Part shown: one piece after another, positions 16,908-26,306 of the stretch
Numbering within the stretch: the stretch's first letter is position 1
Layout: every line of letters starts with the position of its first letter
Assembly (NCBI RefSeq): GCF_001642935.1
Contig: NZ_CP016761.1
Span: forward strand, 1,240,001-1,304,000
Source: Fictibacillus arsenicus
GTDB lineage: Bacteria; Bacillota; Bacilli; Bacillales; Fictibacillaceae
Direction: 5' to 3'
Length of the DNA: 64,000 bases
Program-made: the position numbers and the translations under genes
The notes under the pieces: generated by a model
What the model was told of the DNA's origin: nothing
Seen by the model: only the letters and a program-made list of their open reading frames with translations
The model's database searches: none

Positions 16908-18140
16908 ATGAAAAAATGGTTTCTAATGTGTATGATGTTGATCCTGATTATTGGTGTCATCGGCTGTTCGAAAGAAGAAAATGGCGGTAAAGTTACGCTA
17001 AATGCGCTTTTTATGAAACAGGCTGGATATAGCGAGGAAGACGTGACAAACATCACGAAGGAGTTCGAAAAGAACAATCCAAATATTAAAATCAAAGCGA
17101 CATTCGCCCCATACGAAGCCCTTGAGCAAAAGGTTCAGACAAGCGCGAAAAGCGGCGGGTATGACGTGGTCGTCGTCGATGCGCCTTGGACAGCGAAATT
17201 CGCTAAAGCAGGGTTCGTGAAGGACGTAAGCGACAAGTTGAAAAGTGAAGAAGAATCCGATATCTTCCCAGGAGCCATAGACAGCGTTTCCTACGACGGG
17301 AAATTGTACGGGATGCCTTGGCTGAACGATACGAAATTCCTTTTCTATAACAAGGAAATCCTAAAAAAAGCTGGAATCCAAAATCCTCCTACGAATTTTG
17401 AGGAACTGAAGGAACAGGCAAAAATCATTCAGAACAAAAAATTGGTCCCATATCCGATTGTGTGGAGCTGGAGCCAAGCAGAAGCACTCGTCTGTGATTT
17501 CACTGCCATCACTTCATCATTTGGCGGGGAAATGACCGATGATAGTGGGAAACCGACGTTGAGCGACCCGAAAAATGTTTCAGCCCTGACATTCATGACA
17601 GATACATTGAACGAAAAACTGACAGATCCGAAGTCGACCGAATATCTCGAAGAAGACGTTCGCGGAGTATTCTCGAGCGGAAAAGCAGCCTTTGCTCTAA
17701 ACTGGACATACATGTTCAACATGGCTAACGACCAAGAAGAATCATCCATTGCCGGAAAAGTCGGAATCGCTCCGATCCCAATGAGCGTAAACGGTGGTAT
17801 GGGACTAAGCGTGACGAGCGGAAGCAAACATGCAGACGAAGCGTGGGAATACATTCAGTACCTTTCTTCAAAAGAAGTTCAGAAAAACTTTGCGAAAAAC
17901 GCCCTACCTATTTGGAAGAGTCTTTATGAAGAACAACAAGTGATCGATACGAATCCAGAGGTGGTTGCTGCATCGAAGGTCCAATATGAACAGCTTGAAA
18001 ACCGCCCTCGCGTTCCTTGGTACGGAGAACTATCAACCGAAATCCAAGTAGAGGTCCAAAAAAGCCTATTAGGAAAACAGACGCCCGAGGAAACCATGGA
18101 TAACCTGCAGAAGAAAGCAGAGAAAATTTCAAATAAATAA
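16908..18140 (+). CDS. carbohydrate ABC transporter substrate-binding lipoprotein
   Basis: 410 residues. Signal peptide with lipobox VIGC (Cys near residue 20), so anchored to the outer face of the membrane. The body is a cluster-B type sugar-binding protein: TFAPYEALEQKVQ, YDVVVVDAPWTAKFA, LYGMPWLNDTKFLFYNKE, FALNWTYMFN. GGGGAG upstream. It delivers an oligosaccharide or amino sugar to the permease pair downstream. Confidence 0.92.
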   Translation: MKKWFLMCMMLILIIGVIGCSKEENGGKVTLNALFMKQAGYSEEDVTNITKEFEKNNPNIKIKATFAPYEALEQKVQTSAKSGGYDVVVVDAPWTAKFAKAGFVKDVSDKLKSEEESDIFPGAIDSVSYDGKLYGMPWLNDTKFLFYNKEILKKAGIQNPPTNFEELKEQAKIIQNKKLVPYPIVWSWSQAEALVCDFTAITSSFGGEMTDDSGKPTLSDPKNVSALTFMTDTLNEKLTDPKSTEYLEEDVRGVFSSGKAAFALNWTYMFNMANDQEESSIAGKVGIAPIPMSVNGGMGLSVTSGSKHADEAWEYIQYLSSKEVQKNFAKNALPIWKSLYEEQQVIDTNPEVVAASKVQYEQLENRPRVPWYGELSTEIQVEVQKSLLGKQTPEETMDNLQKKAEKISNK

Positions 18141-18195
18141 TAGGAATTGAAGGGAGGGATTCTTCCCTTTGTTTACAGAAATATGAGGTGGGAAC

Positions 18196-19074
18196 ATGAG
18201 ACCAATCAAAGATAGAACCTTCGCCATGCTGTTGATCGTGCCTGCCGCCATTTTGGTATTCGGGATCGTCCTCTTTCCTCTTCTCCAAACCTTTTGGTAC
18301 ACGTTCCAAAACATGGACATCACCAGTTCATCCTATGGCGAAACGGCGGGACTAGAAAATTACAAACAACTGTTAGGAGATCAAGGATTTTGGGAGACGG
18401 TTGGAAGAACCGCTTACTTTACAGGATTTTCCCTCTTCCTGCAATTGAGTCTCGGTATCCTTATCGCCCTTCTTTTGAATGAAGATTTGAGAGGCAAGAC
18501 TTTCCTAAGGAGTATTTTCATCATTCCTTGGGCAGTCCCGACGATTGTTAACGGAGCGATGTGGAAGTGGATTTATCATCCTGAATACGGGGCATTGAAT
18601 GCCTTCTTGAATCAAATCGGTCTTATTGACGAATACAGAAGTTGGCTCAGTGACCCGACCGTTGCCATTCATATGGTAATGTTCGCAGACAGCTGGAAGA
18701 TGATTCCCCTCGTCACGATTTTTATGCTCGCTAGCCTTCAGATGGCAAACAAGAGTGTGTATGAGGCGGCCATGTTAGATGGAGCAGGGGTATTGAAACG
18801 CTTTTATCACCTGACCCTTCCGTACTTAAAGCCGACCATCCTCGTCGTGCTCGTCATGAGAACCATGGACCTTTTCAAGGTGTTCGATATAATCTATGCG
18901 ACGACACGGGGAGGACCGGCTAACGGTACCTTGACGCTCACTTACGAAGCTTACCTCACCAGTTTCGTGGAAGTGAATTACTCAAAGGGAGCGACCATTT
19001 CATACCTCATTGCCTTTATGGTAGCTCTCCTCACCTTTGTGTATGTCAAGACCTTGAAGAAAGGAGAGGAGTAG
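18196..19074 (+). CDS. carbohydrate ABC transporter permease (MalF/UgpA type)
   Basis: 292 residues, ATG with GAGGTGGG upstream. Six predicted membrane segments; the cytoplasmic EAA loop reads EAAMLDGAGVLKRFYHLTLP, where the ATPase docks. No ATP-binding gene lies in the operon, so a shared multi-sugar ATPase (MsmX type) encoded elsewhere probably energises it. Stop and the next start are one base apart. Confidence 0.93.
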   Translation: MRPIKDRTFAMLLIVPAAILVFGIVLFPLLQTFWYTFQNMDITSSSYGETAGLENYKQLLGDQGFWETVGRTAYFTGFSLFLQLSLGILIALLLNEDLRGKTFLRSIFIIPWAVPTIVNGAMWKWIYHPEYGALNAFLNQIGLIDEYRSWLSDPTVAIHMVMFADSWKMIPLVTIFMLASLQMANKSVYEAAMLDGAGVLKRFYHLTLPYLKPTILVVLVMRTMDLFKVFDIIYATTRGGPANGTLTLTYEAYLTSFVEVNYSKGATISYLIAFMVALLTFVYVKTLKKGEE

Positions 19075-19075
19075 G

Positions 19076-19924
19076 ATGAAACACTCTAGACCATTCAAAG
19101 CGCTGCAATATACGTTCGGCATTCTCGTTGCCTTTTTCACCCTGGCTCCTTACCTGTGGCTATTTATTTCAAGTATTTCCCTTCGGAAGGATCTCACCAA
19201 GGTCCCGCTGAAGTGGATTCCGGAACACGTCACTTTCAGCCGGTACGTGGACATTTTTACGAATGAAGGAAACGAGATGGCTTACACGTTCAAAATTGCG
19301 ATGGGGAATACCCTCTTCGTCGGCATCACAGTGATGCTGATCAGCATAGTGGTTGGAAGCCTTGCCGCTTATAGCATCGCTCGGTACCAGTTTCCTTTCC
19401 GGAACAGTATCACCTATGTTTTTTTGTTCTCATACATGATACCGCCGGTTGTAATTGTTATTCCTTTGTATCTGCTATTATCGGAACTCGGGATGCTTGA
19501 TCTCAAATGGACCCTGGTCCTTCTTGACCTTACGTTCGTTATCCCTTATGTCGTATGGGTAATGCAGAGCTATTTCCGCAGCTTCTCAAAGGAACTCGAA
19601 GAAGCGGCGATGATCGACGGAGCCTCAAGGCTTCAGATATTATGGAAAGTCGTGGTACCTATTGTAAGACCGGGATTGCTGGCGACAGGCGTACTGAGTT
19701 TCCTTTTAACATGGGAAGAGTTCTTTTTCAGCCTGTTGTTCACTTCAAGCCTTGAATCGAAGACAATATCGGTTGCCATTGCCGAATTCAGTGGAAAGAA
19801 TGCGGTCGATTACGGGATGATCGCAACGGGTGGAATCCTAGCAACCCTTCCTCCACTGATCATCGTAGCTATGTTCCAAAAACAGTTGGTCTCAAGCATG
19901 ACCGCAGGAGGAGTGAAAGAATGA
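19076..19924 (+). CDS. carbohydrate ABC transporter permease (MalG/UgpE type)
   Basis: 282 residues; AGGAGAGGAG in the end of the previous gene is its ribosome site. Six membrane segments and the EAA loop EEAAMIDGASRLQILWKVVV. Forms the heterodimeric channel with the 18196 protein. Its stop overlaps the next start (ATGA). Confidence 0.93.
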   Translation: MKHSRPFKALQYTFGILVAFFTLAPYLWLFISSISLRKDLTKVPLKWIPEHVTFSRYVDIFTNEGNEMAYTFKIAMGNTLFVGITVMLISIVVGSLAAYSIARYQFPFRNSITYVFLFSYMIPPVVIVIPLYLLLSELGMLDLKWTLVLLDLTFVIPYVVWVMQSYFRSFSKELEEAAMIDGASRLQILWKVVVPIVRPGLLATGVLSFLLTWEEFFFSLLFTSSLESKTISVAIAEFSGKNAVDYGMIATGGILATLPPLIIVAMFQKQLVSSMTAGGVKE

Positions 19925-20646
19925 AAATCCATGTATATGAAACCTATGAAGAAATGTCAAGAAACGCAGCAGAGGAAATCATTCGTCTGCTTGAAAACAA
20001 GCCTAACAGTGTCCTTTGCATCCCTGGAGGAGACACACCAAAAGTAATGCTTGGTTTTCTCGTTGAAGCATATAAGCACGGCCGGGTGGACTTCTCACAG
20101 GCTGTCTTCATCGGACTCGACGATTGGGTCGGAATCGGACCCGAGGACGAAGGAAGCTGCCAGCAATTTTTGAACAGCAACTTCTTTCATCAAGTGAATG
20201 CGAAGAAGGAAAATATTCATTTTTTTGATACGATGAATGAAAATTTACAGGATGAATGCCAAAAGCAAGACGAAATCGTGAAGAAATATAGTGGATTCGA
20301 TCTCATGATTCTGGGAATCGGAATGAACGGCCACCTTGGATTCAACGAACCGGGAGTAGACTTCAGTCTGAATTCCCATGTCATCGACCTTGACGAGACC
20401 ACACAGAGTGTTGGACAAAAATACTTCTCGAAGAAAAGAGTACTGAAGCATGGTATCACTCTCGGGGTGAACCACCTTTTGAATAGCAGGATGGTCTTCC
20501 TTCTTGCGAACGGAGTGAAAAAGGCGGAAATCGTAAAAGCAGCCGTCGAAGGTCCTGTAACGAATGCAAATCCGGCAAGCGTCCTACAGCAGCATGAGAA
20601 CATCCATTATTACTTTGACAAGGAAGCCGCGTCCTTATTAGGATAG
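19921..20646 (+). CDS. glucosamine/galactosamine-6-phosphate deaminase-like isomerase
   Basis: 241 residues, start overlapping the permease stop. Motifs of the NagB family: CIPGGDTPK (phosphate loop), FIGLDDWVG and LGIGMNGHLGFNEPG. In canonical NagB the last motif is DGH with the catalytic Asp; here it is NGH, a form I associate with the galactosamine-6-phosphate isomerase (AgaI) branch. It would convert an imported, phosphorylated amino sugar to a ketose phosphate plus ammonia. No sugar kinase, deacetylase or glycosidase is in the operon. Confidence 0.82.
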   Translation: MKIHVYETYEEMSRNAAEEIIRLLENKPNSVLCIPGGDTPKVMLGFLVEAYKHGRVDFSQAVFIGLDDWVGIGPEDEGSCQQFLNSNFFHQVNAKKENIHFFDTMNENLQDECQKQDEIVKKYSGFDLMILGIGMNGHLGFNEPGVDFSLNSHVIDLDETTQSVGQKYFSKKRVLKHGITLGVNHLLNSRMVFLLANGVKKAEIVKAAVEGPVTNANPASVLQQHENIHYYFDKEAASLLG

Positions 20647-20708
20647 GTGATTAGTTATAAGTTAAACAGAATACGTAACTTTCTCTCCCCTTGAGATAAT
20701 AAATGACC

Positions 20709-20742
20709 AAACCTTACATTTTTTTGTAAGGTTTTTTCGTTT
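20709..20742 (+). terminator. terminator of the ROK/ABC/NagB operon
   Basis: AAACCTTACA (20709-20718) pairs with TGTAAGGTTT (20725-20734), followed by TTTCGTTTT. Confidence 0.9.
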
Positions 20743-20871
20743 TAGAGTCTTTGATGGGCTATCAATTAACACTCGCTTACTTACTTTTTGTTGATTTCAT
20801 TCGGTTTTATAGCATTATCATATAAATATAGAATATTTTAAAAAAAGATAAGTGCAAACAGCCATTATAAC

Positions 20872-21107
20872 AGCTTTTTTGACACAGAATAAAAAGGAAA
20901 AAAGGGTAAAATGTGTTCCGCACACAAGTTCATCATTGGTAACGGTGTCCATTTCATTTTCGTACCAATCTCGTGCCAACTGTATTTGAAAAGTATTGAA
21001 ATGTTATAAAAATCAAAACTGGGAAAACCATGATTTAACAAAGTTTATATATCAATTGAATATGTTATGAAATTCTTTATTAATCAAGTTCGAGATGGAA
21101 GGTTCAA
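20872..21107 (+). repeat. diverged direct repeat, right copy
   Basis: Partner of 15030-15252. The ATGTGTTCCGCACACAAGT core and the closing TTAATCAAGTTCGAGATGGAA are kept, but the hairpin stem around the core is degraded (AAGGGTAAA versus TTCATCATT). Contains CGTACCAATCTCGTGCCAA, the kind of short direct repeats seen beside integrase attachment sites. No integrase gene adjoins this copy. Confidence 0.65.
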
Positions 21108-21120
21108 TGGGATAAAGCGT

Positions 21121-21160
21121 AAAAAGCCTTGGAATATCACATGATACCAAGGATTTTTTG
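21121..21160. terminator. bidirectional terminator
   Basis: AAAAAGCCTTGG, a 14-nt loop, then CCAAGGATTTTTT. It serves the minus-strand lyase gene ending at 21212 and blocks plus-strand readthrough. Confidence 0.85.
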
Positions 21161-21211
21161 TATATATACATCACTAGGTCCTTTTTAACATAAAAAAGTA
21201 AAGGAGTGTTT

Positions 21212-22093
21212 TTATGAGATACCAGCCTTTATCAACATCCCATCCAGTGGCCGTTCCATACTTTTCTCTAGCCACTTCGCAGTTGTTACTAATCTCTCAA
21301 GATCTGTGCATGTCTCCACGTCCATCCCTTTAAACATGTTGACCATATCTTCTGTACATACATTGCCTACAGCTTTAGGTGCGAACGGGCAGCCGCCTAA
21401 TCCGCCAATTGATGAATCAAAGCGAGTGACTCCAGCTTGGTATCCGGCAAGGATATTGGCGAGTCCTAGTCCACGTGTGTTATGGAAGTGAAGTCCGAGT
21501 GTTAGGTCTTTACCAAATTCCCGTTGAAAAGCTGATATCATGTTTTGTACCTGGAGTGGATTAGCCATTCCAGTCGTGTCTGCGAGTGTTATTTCTGTGC
21601 AGCCAGCTTTCAAGAATGACTCGGCCACATTCAACATTTTAGTGAGTGGGACTTCACCTTCAAACGGGCAGCCGAATGCTGTTCCGAGTACTCCGGCCAC
21701 TCCTTTTGATGCTGCACCTTCCTCGATGACTTTCGTTAGTTCCTCAACCGCCTGATTCACCGTTCTTTTAGCGTTTCGTAGATTAAATGAGTCACTTGTC
21801 GTGGTTACAACATGAAGAAAATCAACGTCTGTATGTAACGCACGTTCGAGACCTGAACGGCTTAAGACAAGTCCAGCATAACGAACATCATCACGCTTCG
21901 GAACGAGACGGAGCACTTCTTCGGCGTCTGCCATCTGAGGCACGACTTTTTTGTTCACGAATGATACGGCTTCAATGATTCGTATACCTGAGTCGATGAG
22001 CTTGTTGATGAGTTCAACTTTCGTTTCCGTTGAGACGAGCTTTGGTTCGTTCTGCAGCCCGTCGCGTGGTCCGACTTCACAAATTTCAATCAT
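21212..22093 (-). CDS. HMG-CoA lyase family (acyl-CoA carbon-carbon lyase)
   Basis: 293 residues of the DRE-TIM metallolyase fold: EVGPRDGLQNE (catalytic Arg10 and metal ligand Asp11), FHNTRG (metal His pair in LHFHNTRG), and the flexible-loop signature GGLGGCPFAP with the catalytic Cys. The family cleaves 3-hydroxyacyl-CoAs: HMG-CoA to acetoacetate and acetyl-CoA, or, in some bacteria, (R)-citramalyl-CoA to pyruvate and acetyl-CoA. It is co-transcribed with the GntR regulator (8-nt overlap) and divergent from CoA-transferase and hydratase genes. The gene set favours citramalyl-CoA or a similar ester as substrate over plain leucine catabolism, but HMG-CoA remains possible. Confidence 0.9.
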   Translation of the reverse strand: MIEICEVGPRDGLQNEPKLVSTETKVELINKLIDSGIRIIEAVSFVNKKVVPQMADAEEVLRLVPKRDDVRYAGLVLSRSGLERALHTDVDFLHVVTTTSDSFNLRNAKRTVNQAVEELTKVIEEGAASKGVAGVLGTAFGCPFEGEVPLTKMLNVAESFLKAGCTEITLADTTGMANPLQVQNMISAFQREFGKDLTLGLHFHNTRGLGLANILAGYQAGVTRFDSSIGGLGGCPFAPKAVGNVCTEDMVNMFKGMDVETCTDLERLVTTAKWLEKSMERPLDGMLIKAGIS

Positions 22094-22760
22094 GAGTATC
22101 CTCCTTCAACACATGGATTTTCTTGATTTCTTCTAAATGGGCAAGTACTTGATCACGACCTTGATAGATGTGTTCGGTCATCGCAACACGTGCGCGTTCG
22201 GAATCCTGATTCTGAATCGCCGAAAGAATCGTTTTATGAACTTCTAATGATCGTTTCAGCTCAAACTCGTCGTACCAATAGAACGAACGAAAGACGAGTG
22301 GCACGACAACTACCTTGGATAAATGAAAGTATATGTGCGGGTTTTTACATGCAGAAATGATAGCTTCATGGAACTGTTGATTGAAGTTCACGATCTCTTT
22401 AATAGAGTTTAAGTCTGCTTCTTTATAACGTTCAATCGCCTCTTCATAACGTGAATTCGCTTCTTTCATCTTTTCGATATCCTCATCCGTTCGATGAAGG
22501 GCAGCTTGGCTGGCTGCATAACCTTCTAATAGAGTACGAAGATCATAGATTTGCTGAATATCTTCACGTGTGAAATGGCGAACACTCACTCCGCGCTTAA
22601 GTGGGGTAACGAGACCTTCTGACTCGAGCTGCTTGATTGCCTCGCGTATCGGGGTACGGCTAAGCTTTAGTTCCTTCGCGAGAGATTCTTCTCCAAGCCT
22701 CATCCCAGGCTCGTATTTTCCGTGTATGATGGCTTCTTTTATATATTTATAGGCATCCAA
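22086..22760 (-). CDS. GntR/FadR-type regulator with FCD domain
   Basis: About 224 residues from TTG 22760, spaced 8 nt from AAGGAG; the GTG at 22769 overlaps that site. N-terminal winged helix (LGEESLAKELKLSRTPIREAIKQLESEGLV), then a helical FCD ligand-binding domain with metal-ligand-like Asp and His residues (LRTLLEGYAA, NQQFHEAI, EHIYQGRD). Divergent from the CoA-transferase operon with TTGTATACAA palindromes between, so it most likely represses both directions until a CoA-ester or dicarboxylate binds. Confidence 0.9.
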   Translation of the reverse strand: MDAYKYIKEAIIHGKYEPGMRLGEESLAKELKLSRTPIREAIKQLESEGLVTPLKRGVSVRHFTREDIQQIYDLRTLLEGYAASQAALHRTDEDIEKMKEANSRYEEAIERYKEADLNSIKEIVNFNQQFHEAIISACKNPHIYFHLSKVVVVPLVFRSFYWYDEFELKRSLEVHKTILSAIQNQDSERARVAMTEHIYQGRDQVLAHLEEIKKIHVLKEDTHD

Positions 22761-22781
22761 TTCAACCACTCCTTATATTTA

Positions 22782-22791
22782 TTGTATACAA
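22782..22791. promoter_or_regulatory. operator palindrome TTGTATACAA (regulator side)
   Basis: Perfect 10-bp palindrome just upstream of the GntR start. The same sequence recurs at 22899-22908. FCD-family GntR proteins commonly bind such T-GTATAC-A dyads. Confidence 0.7.
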
Positions 22792-22890
22792 ACTAAATTT
22801 AAGTTGCAATAATTTTCTGAAAACTAGTAAGGTGAAGTCAGTTAAATCAAGCGTTATATGAAATTATTAAAATAAAATTAAAATTACCCA

Positions 22891-22919
22891 TTGACCTTTT
22901 GTATACAAAGCGTTAATTT
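22891..22919 (+). promoter_or_regulatory. promoter with embedded TTGTATACAA operator (catabolic operon)
   Basis: TTGACC (22891-22896), 17 nt, TAATTT (22914-22919). The second TTGTATACAA (22899-22908) occupies the spacer, an arrangement that would block polymerase directly. Confidence 0.7.
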
Positions 22920-22977
22920 GGTATAAAGATTAAGAAAATTATGATTATTCTAAAAATAAGACAAACGGAGGGATAAC

Positions 22978-24177
22978 ATGTCCGATCAACTTCCTTTAGG
23001 TGATATTCGTGTCATAGAGCTGGGAACCCTTTTGGCCGGTCCTTTTTCCGGAAGGCTGTTAGCGGACTTTGGGGCTGAAGTAATCAAGGTGGAACCGCCG
23101 GGTAAATCAGATCCGATGAGAAACTGGGGACAGTCAAAAGATGGTGTTGGACTATGGTGGCCGATTCAATCACGTAATAAAAAGTCAATTACGCTGAACT
23201 TAAGAGTAGAAGAAGGTCAGAACATCTTAAAAGAGATGGTGAAAGACGCGGACGTGATCATCGAGAACTTCCGTCCGGGAACGATGGAGAAATGGAACCT
23301 TTCATATGAAGAGTTATCTGAGATTAATCCGAAGCTTATTATGGTTCGGACATCCGGATACGGACAGACAGGGCCATATAAACATCGTGCAGGCTTTGGA
23401 AGTGTCGGAGAAGCGATGGGAGGTCTCCGGAATGTCACGGGATTTCCAGACCGTCCGCCGTCACGAATCGGTGTTTCAATCGGTGATACGCTCGCAGCAC
23501 TTTTTTCAACGGTCGGCTGTTTAGTGGCACTGCATGAAAGAGAGCGTTCAGGAGTAGGGCAGGTCGTAGATACGGCTCTTTATGAATCGGTCTTCTCGGT
23601 CATGGAGAGTCTCATTCCGGATTATCTATTTGCCGGGTATATCAGGGAACGAATGGGGAACATCCTGCCGGGTGTCGCACCATCGAACATCTATTTTACA
23701 AAGGACAAGACCTATATCGTGATTGGAGCCAACGCGGACGGTGTGTTCCGGCGATTATGTGAAGCGATGGGGCAGCCGTATCTTGCTGACGATCCAAGAT
23801 TCTCCACACATCACGCTAGAGGTGAGAACATGAAGGTGCTTGATATGCTGATCGAGGATTGGACGAAGTCGCTTGATGCGAAAGATGCCTTAGAGATTTT
23901 AGATGAAAAAGGTGTACCATCAGGACTCATTTATACAGCAAAACAAATCCTAGAAGATCCTCATTATCAAGAACGTGAGATGATCGTGAACGTGGATCAT
24001 CCGGAGTTAGGTGAATTCCCGATGCCGGGTATCGTACCGAAACTGAGCCGTACACCAGGGAAAGTGAATCATGTTGGTCCTGAAGTGATGGGCAAGCATA
24101 ACGATGAAGTGTATAGAAACTGGCTTGGATACAGTGAAGAGGAAGTCGAGAGGTTAAAAGAAACGAGCGTTATCTAA
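22978..24177 (+). CDS. CaiB/BaiF family CoA-transferase (class III)
   Basis: 399 residues, ATG after ACGGAGGG. Family marks: LGTLLAGPFSGRLLADFGAEVIK near the N-terminus, PGKSDPMR, SRNKKSITLNL, the catalytic Asp in VVDTALYESVFS (near 205), and the C-terminal GKHNDEVYRNWLGYS. Class III enzymes move CoA from a donor such as succinyl-CoA to a carboxylic acid via an aspartyl-CoA intermediate. Known relatives act on formate/oxalate, carnitine, itaconate and (R)-citramalate. First gene of the operon; with the LeuCD-type hydratase and divergent lyase it most likely activates a hydroxy-dicarboxylate. Confidence 0.92.
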   Translation: MSDQLPLGDIRVIELGTLLAGPFSGRLLADFGAEVIKVEPPGKSDPMRNWGQSKDGVGLWWPIQSRNKKSITLNLRVEEGQNILKEMVKDADVIIENFRPGTMEKWNLSYEELSEINPKLIMVRTSGYGQTGPYKHRAGFGSVGEAMGGLRNVTGFPDRPPSRIGVSIGDTLAALFSTVGCLVALHERERSGVGQVVDTALYESVFSVMESLIPDYLFAGYIRERMGNILPGVAPSNIYFTKDKTYIVIGANADGVFRRLCEAMGQPYLADDPRFSTHHARGENMKVLDMLIEDWTKSLDAKDALEILDEKGVPSGLIYTAKQILEDPHYQEREMIVNVDHPELGEFPMPGIVPKLSRTPGKVNHVGPEVMGKHNDEVYRNWLGYSEEEVERLKETSVI

Positions 24178-24195
24178 ATCGGGGGTGAGAAGAAC

Positions 24196-25620
24196 GTGGG
24201 GAAGACACTTTACGATAAAGTTTACGACAGGCATGTGGTCTACCAAGGAGAAGATCAGCCATCCATTCTGTATATCGATCTTCACCTCATTCATGAAGTC
24301 ACGTCACCGCAAGCATTTGAAGGGTTGCGGATGAACAAACGTGTTGTCAGCCGTCCAGATCGAACTCTGGCCACGATGGACCATAGCATTCCGACAACAG
24401 ACCGTTCACTGCCCTTTCGGGATGAAGTGGCGAAGAAACAGGTAAAGACATTAGAAGAAAACTGCCGGGAGTTTGGGATCCAACTGTTTGACCTACAGAG
24501 CGAGAACCAAGGAATCGTCCATGTGATCGCACCTGAGCTCGGGCTAACGCAGCCAGGTCAGACAATCGTATGCGGAGATAGCCATACGTCAACACATGGC
24601 GCGTTCGGAGCACTCGCTTTTGGAATCGGAACGAGTGAAGTGGAACACGTTTTAGCGACGCAGACACTAAAGCAGGACAAGGCGAAGACATTAGCCATCG
24701 ACATAACAGGTGAGCTGCCAAAAGGAACATCAGCGAAAGATTTGATACTTTCTATCATCGGTAAATATGGTCACGACTTTGCAACAGGTCACGTGATCGA
24801 GTACAGGGGAGAAGCCATCCAAAACTTAACGATGGAAGAGAGAATGACGGTCTGCAACATGTCGATCGAGATGGGTGGACGCGCCGGGTTGATCCAGCCG
24901 GATGATGTAACGTTTAACTATTTAAAGGATAAACAGTATTCGCCTAAAGGAGCACAATGGGAAGAAGCATTATCTGAATGGCGGTCACTGTACACAGATG
25001 ACGATGCCGTTTTTGACCAAACTGTAGAATTTGATGCGAGTGAAGTGGTGCCGCAAGTGACGTGGGGAACGAATCCTGGTCAAGGTGCCGGTATCACAGA
25101 TGACGTGCCAACACCAGAGAATCTACCAATCAACCAGAGAAAAGCTGCAGAAAAAGCACTTCAGTATATGGGACTTCAATCAGGAACGCCTTTTGACTCT
25201 ATAAAACTCGATAAAGTGTTCATCGGATCGTGTACGAACAGCCGGATCGAAGACCTTCGTAAAGCGGCTAAAATCGTAAGCGGTTACAAAGTCGCGGATT
25301 CTGTTCATGCACTTGTCGTTCCAGGGTCTCAGACGGTAAAACGTCAGGCTGAAGAAGAAGGTCTTGATCAAATTTTTATAAAAGCTGGTTTTGATTGGCG
25401 TGAATCAGGCTGCAGCATGTGCCTTGGGATGAACGAGGATATCGTGCTTGAAGGTGAAAGATGTGCCTCAACTTCGAACCGAAACTTTGAAGGCAGACAG
25501 GGTAAAGGAGCGCGCACACATCTGGTGAGTCCAGAGATGGCAGCAGCTGCAGCGATCAAAGGACATTTTGTGGATGTGAGAAATTGGGTGACAAAAGAAC
25601 GTGAGGAGGTGGGCTCTTAA
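24196..25620 (+). CDS. aconitase-family hydratase, large subunit (LeuC type)
   Basis: 474 residues, GTG start with GGGGGTGAGAAG upstream. Full set of [4Fe-4S] ligands: [14 protein letters not shown], then [10 protein letters not shown]; also [26 protein letters not shown] and the C-terminal [14 protein letters not shown]. It resembles isopropylmalate isomerase, but no other leucine biosynthesis gene adjoins. Context (CoA-transferase upstream, acyl-CoA lyase divergent, dicarboxylate-type transporters downstream) points to catabolic hydration, for example citraconate or mesaconate to citramalate. The small subunit gene overlaps by one base. Confidence 0.9.
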   Translation: MGKTLYDKVYDRHVVYQGEDQPSILYIDLHLIHEVTSPQAFEGLRMNKRVVSRPDRTLATMDHSIPTTDRSLPFRDEVAKKQVKTLEENCREFGIQLFDLQSENQGIVHVIAPELGLTQPGQTIVCGDSHTSTHGAFGALAFGIGTSEVEHVLATQTLKQDKAKTLAIDITGELPKGTSAKDLILSIIGKYGHDFATGHVIEYRGEAIQNLTMEERMTVCNMSIEMGGRAGLIQPDDVTFNYLKDKQYSPKGAQWEEALSEWRSLYTDDDAVFDQTVEFDASEVVPQVTWGTNPGQGAGITDDVPTPENLPINQRKAAEKALQYMGLQSGTPFDSIKLDKVFIGSCTNSRIEDLRKAAKIVSGYKVADSVHALVVPGSQTVKRQAEEEGLDQIFIKAGFDWRESGCSMCLGMNEDIVLEGERCASTSNRNFEGRQGKGARTHLVSPEMAAAAAIKGHFVDVRNWVTKEREEVGS

Positions 25621-26243
25621 TGGAACCTTTTACTTCATTTACCGGAACGGCTGTACCGCTTGATGTGGATAACGTCGATACGGATGCCATCATTCCGAAG
25701 CAGTTCCTGAAACGAACAGAGAGAACCGGCTACGGGGAGTTTCTGTTCTATGACTGGCGATTTGAAAACGGAAAGGACCGACATGATTTCATTCTGAATC
25801 AAGACCGTTATCAAGGGTCGTCTGTACTGCTCGCAAGAAAGAACTTCGGATGTGGCTCGTCCCGTGAACATGCACCATGGGCTCTATCTGACTATGGTTT
25901 TCGTGTGATTATAGCACCATCATTCGCAGACATCTTTTATAACAACTGCTTTAAGAATGGGATCCTGCCCATCGTTCTCTCAAATGCAGATGTGGATGTG
26001 CTGTTTCAGCGGACGAATGAAAAGCGAGGTTACCAGTTATCCGTTGATTTAGAGAGTCAAAGAGTGATAGATTCACATGGTTTTGAAGCGTATTTCGAGG
26101 TTACACCATATCGGAAAAGGCTCCTTCAAAAGGGTCTCGATGAGATCGGTTCAACACTGGAATTTCAGGATAAGATTAAGAGTTTTGAAGAACGGCACCG
26201 CATCTACTACTCAATAAACAAAAATGAAAAGGCTTCCATCTAA
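25620..26243 (+). CDS. aconitase-family hydratase, small subunit (LeuD type)
   Basis: 207 residues, start within the stop of the large subunit (TAATG). Marks: [19 protein letters not shown] at the N-terminus and [15 protein letters not shown], the swivelling domain that closes over the active site. Forms a heterodimer with the 24196 product. Length is normal for bacterial LeuD. Confidence 0.9.
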   Translation: MEPFTSFTGTAVPLDVDNVDTDAIIPKQFLKRTERTGYGEFLFYDWRFENGKDRHDFILNQDRYQGSSVLLARKNFGCGSSREHAPWALSDYGFRVIIAPSFADIFYNNCFKNGILPIVLSNADVDVLFQRTNEKRGYQLSVDLESQRVIDSHGFEAYFEVTPYRKRLLQKGLDEIGSTLEFQDKIKSFEERHRIYYSINKNEKASI

Positions 26244-26306
26244 GGCTGTACTGCATCATAGATTATCAGCTCCATAGAACTTATTTTCTTTTAAGGAGGA
26301 TATGAT

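Noticed and set aside
24196-26243. Leucine biosynthesis locus (leuCD)
   Set aside because: No leuA or leuB adjoins, and the genes sit between a CoA-transferase and transporters under a GntR repressor; a catabolic role fits better, though the LeuCD fold itself is certain.
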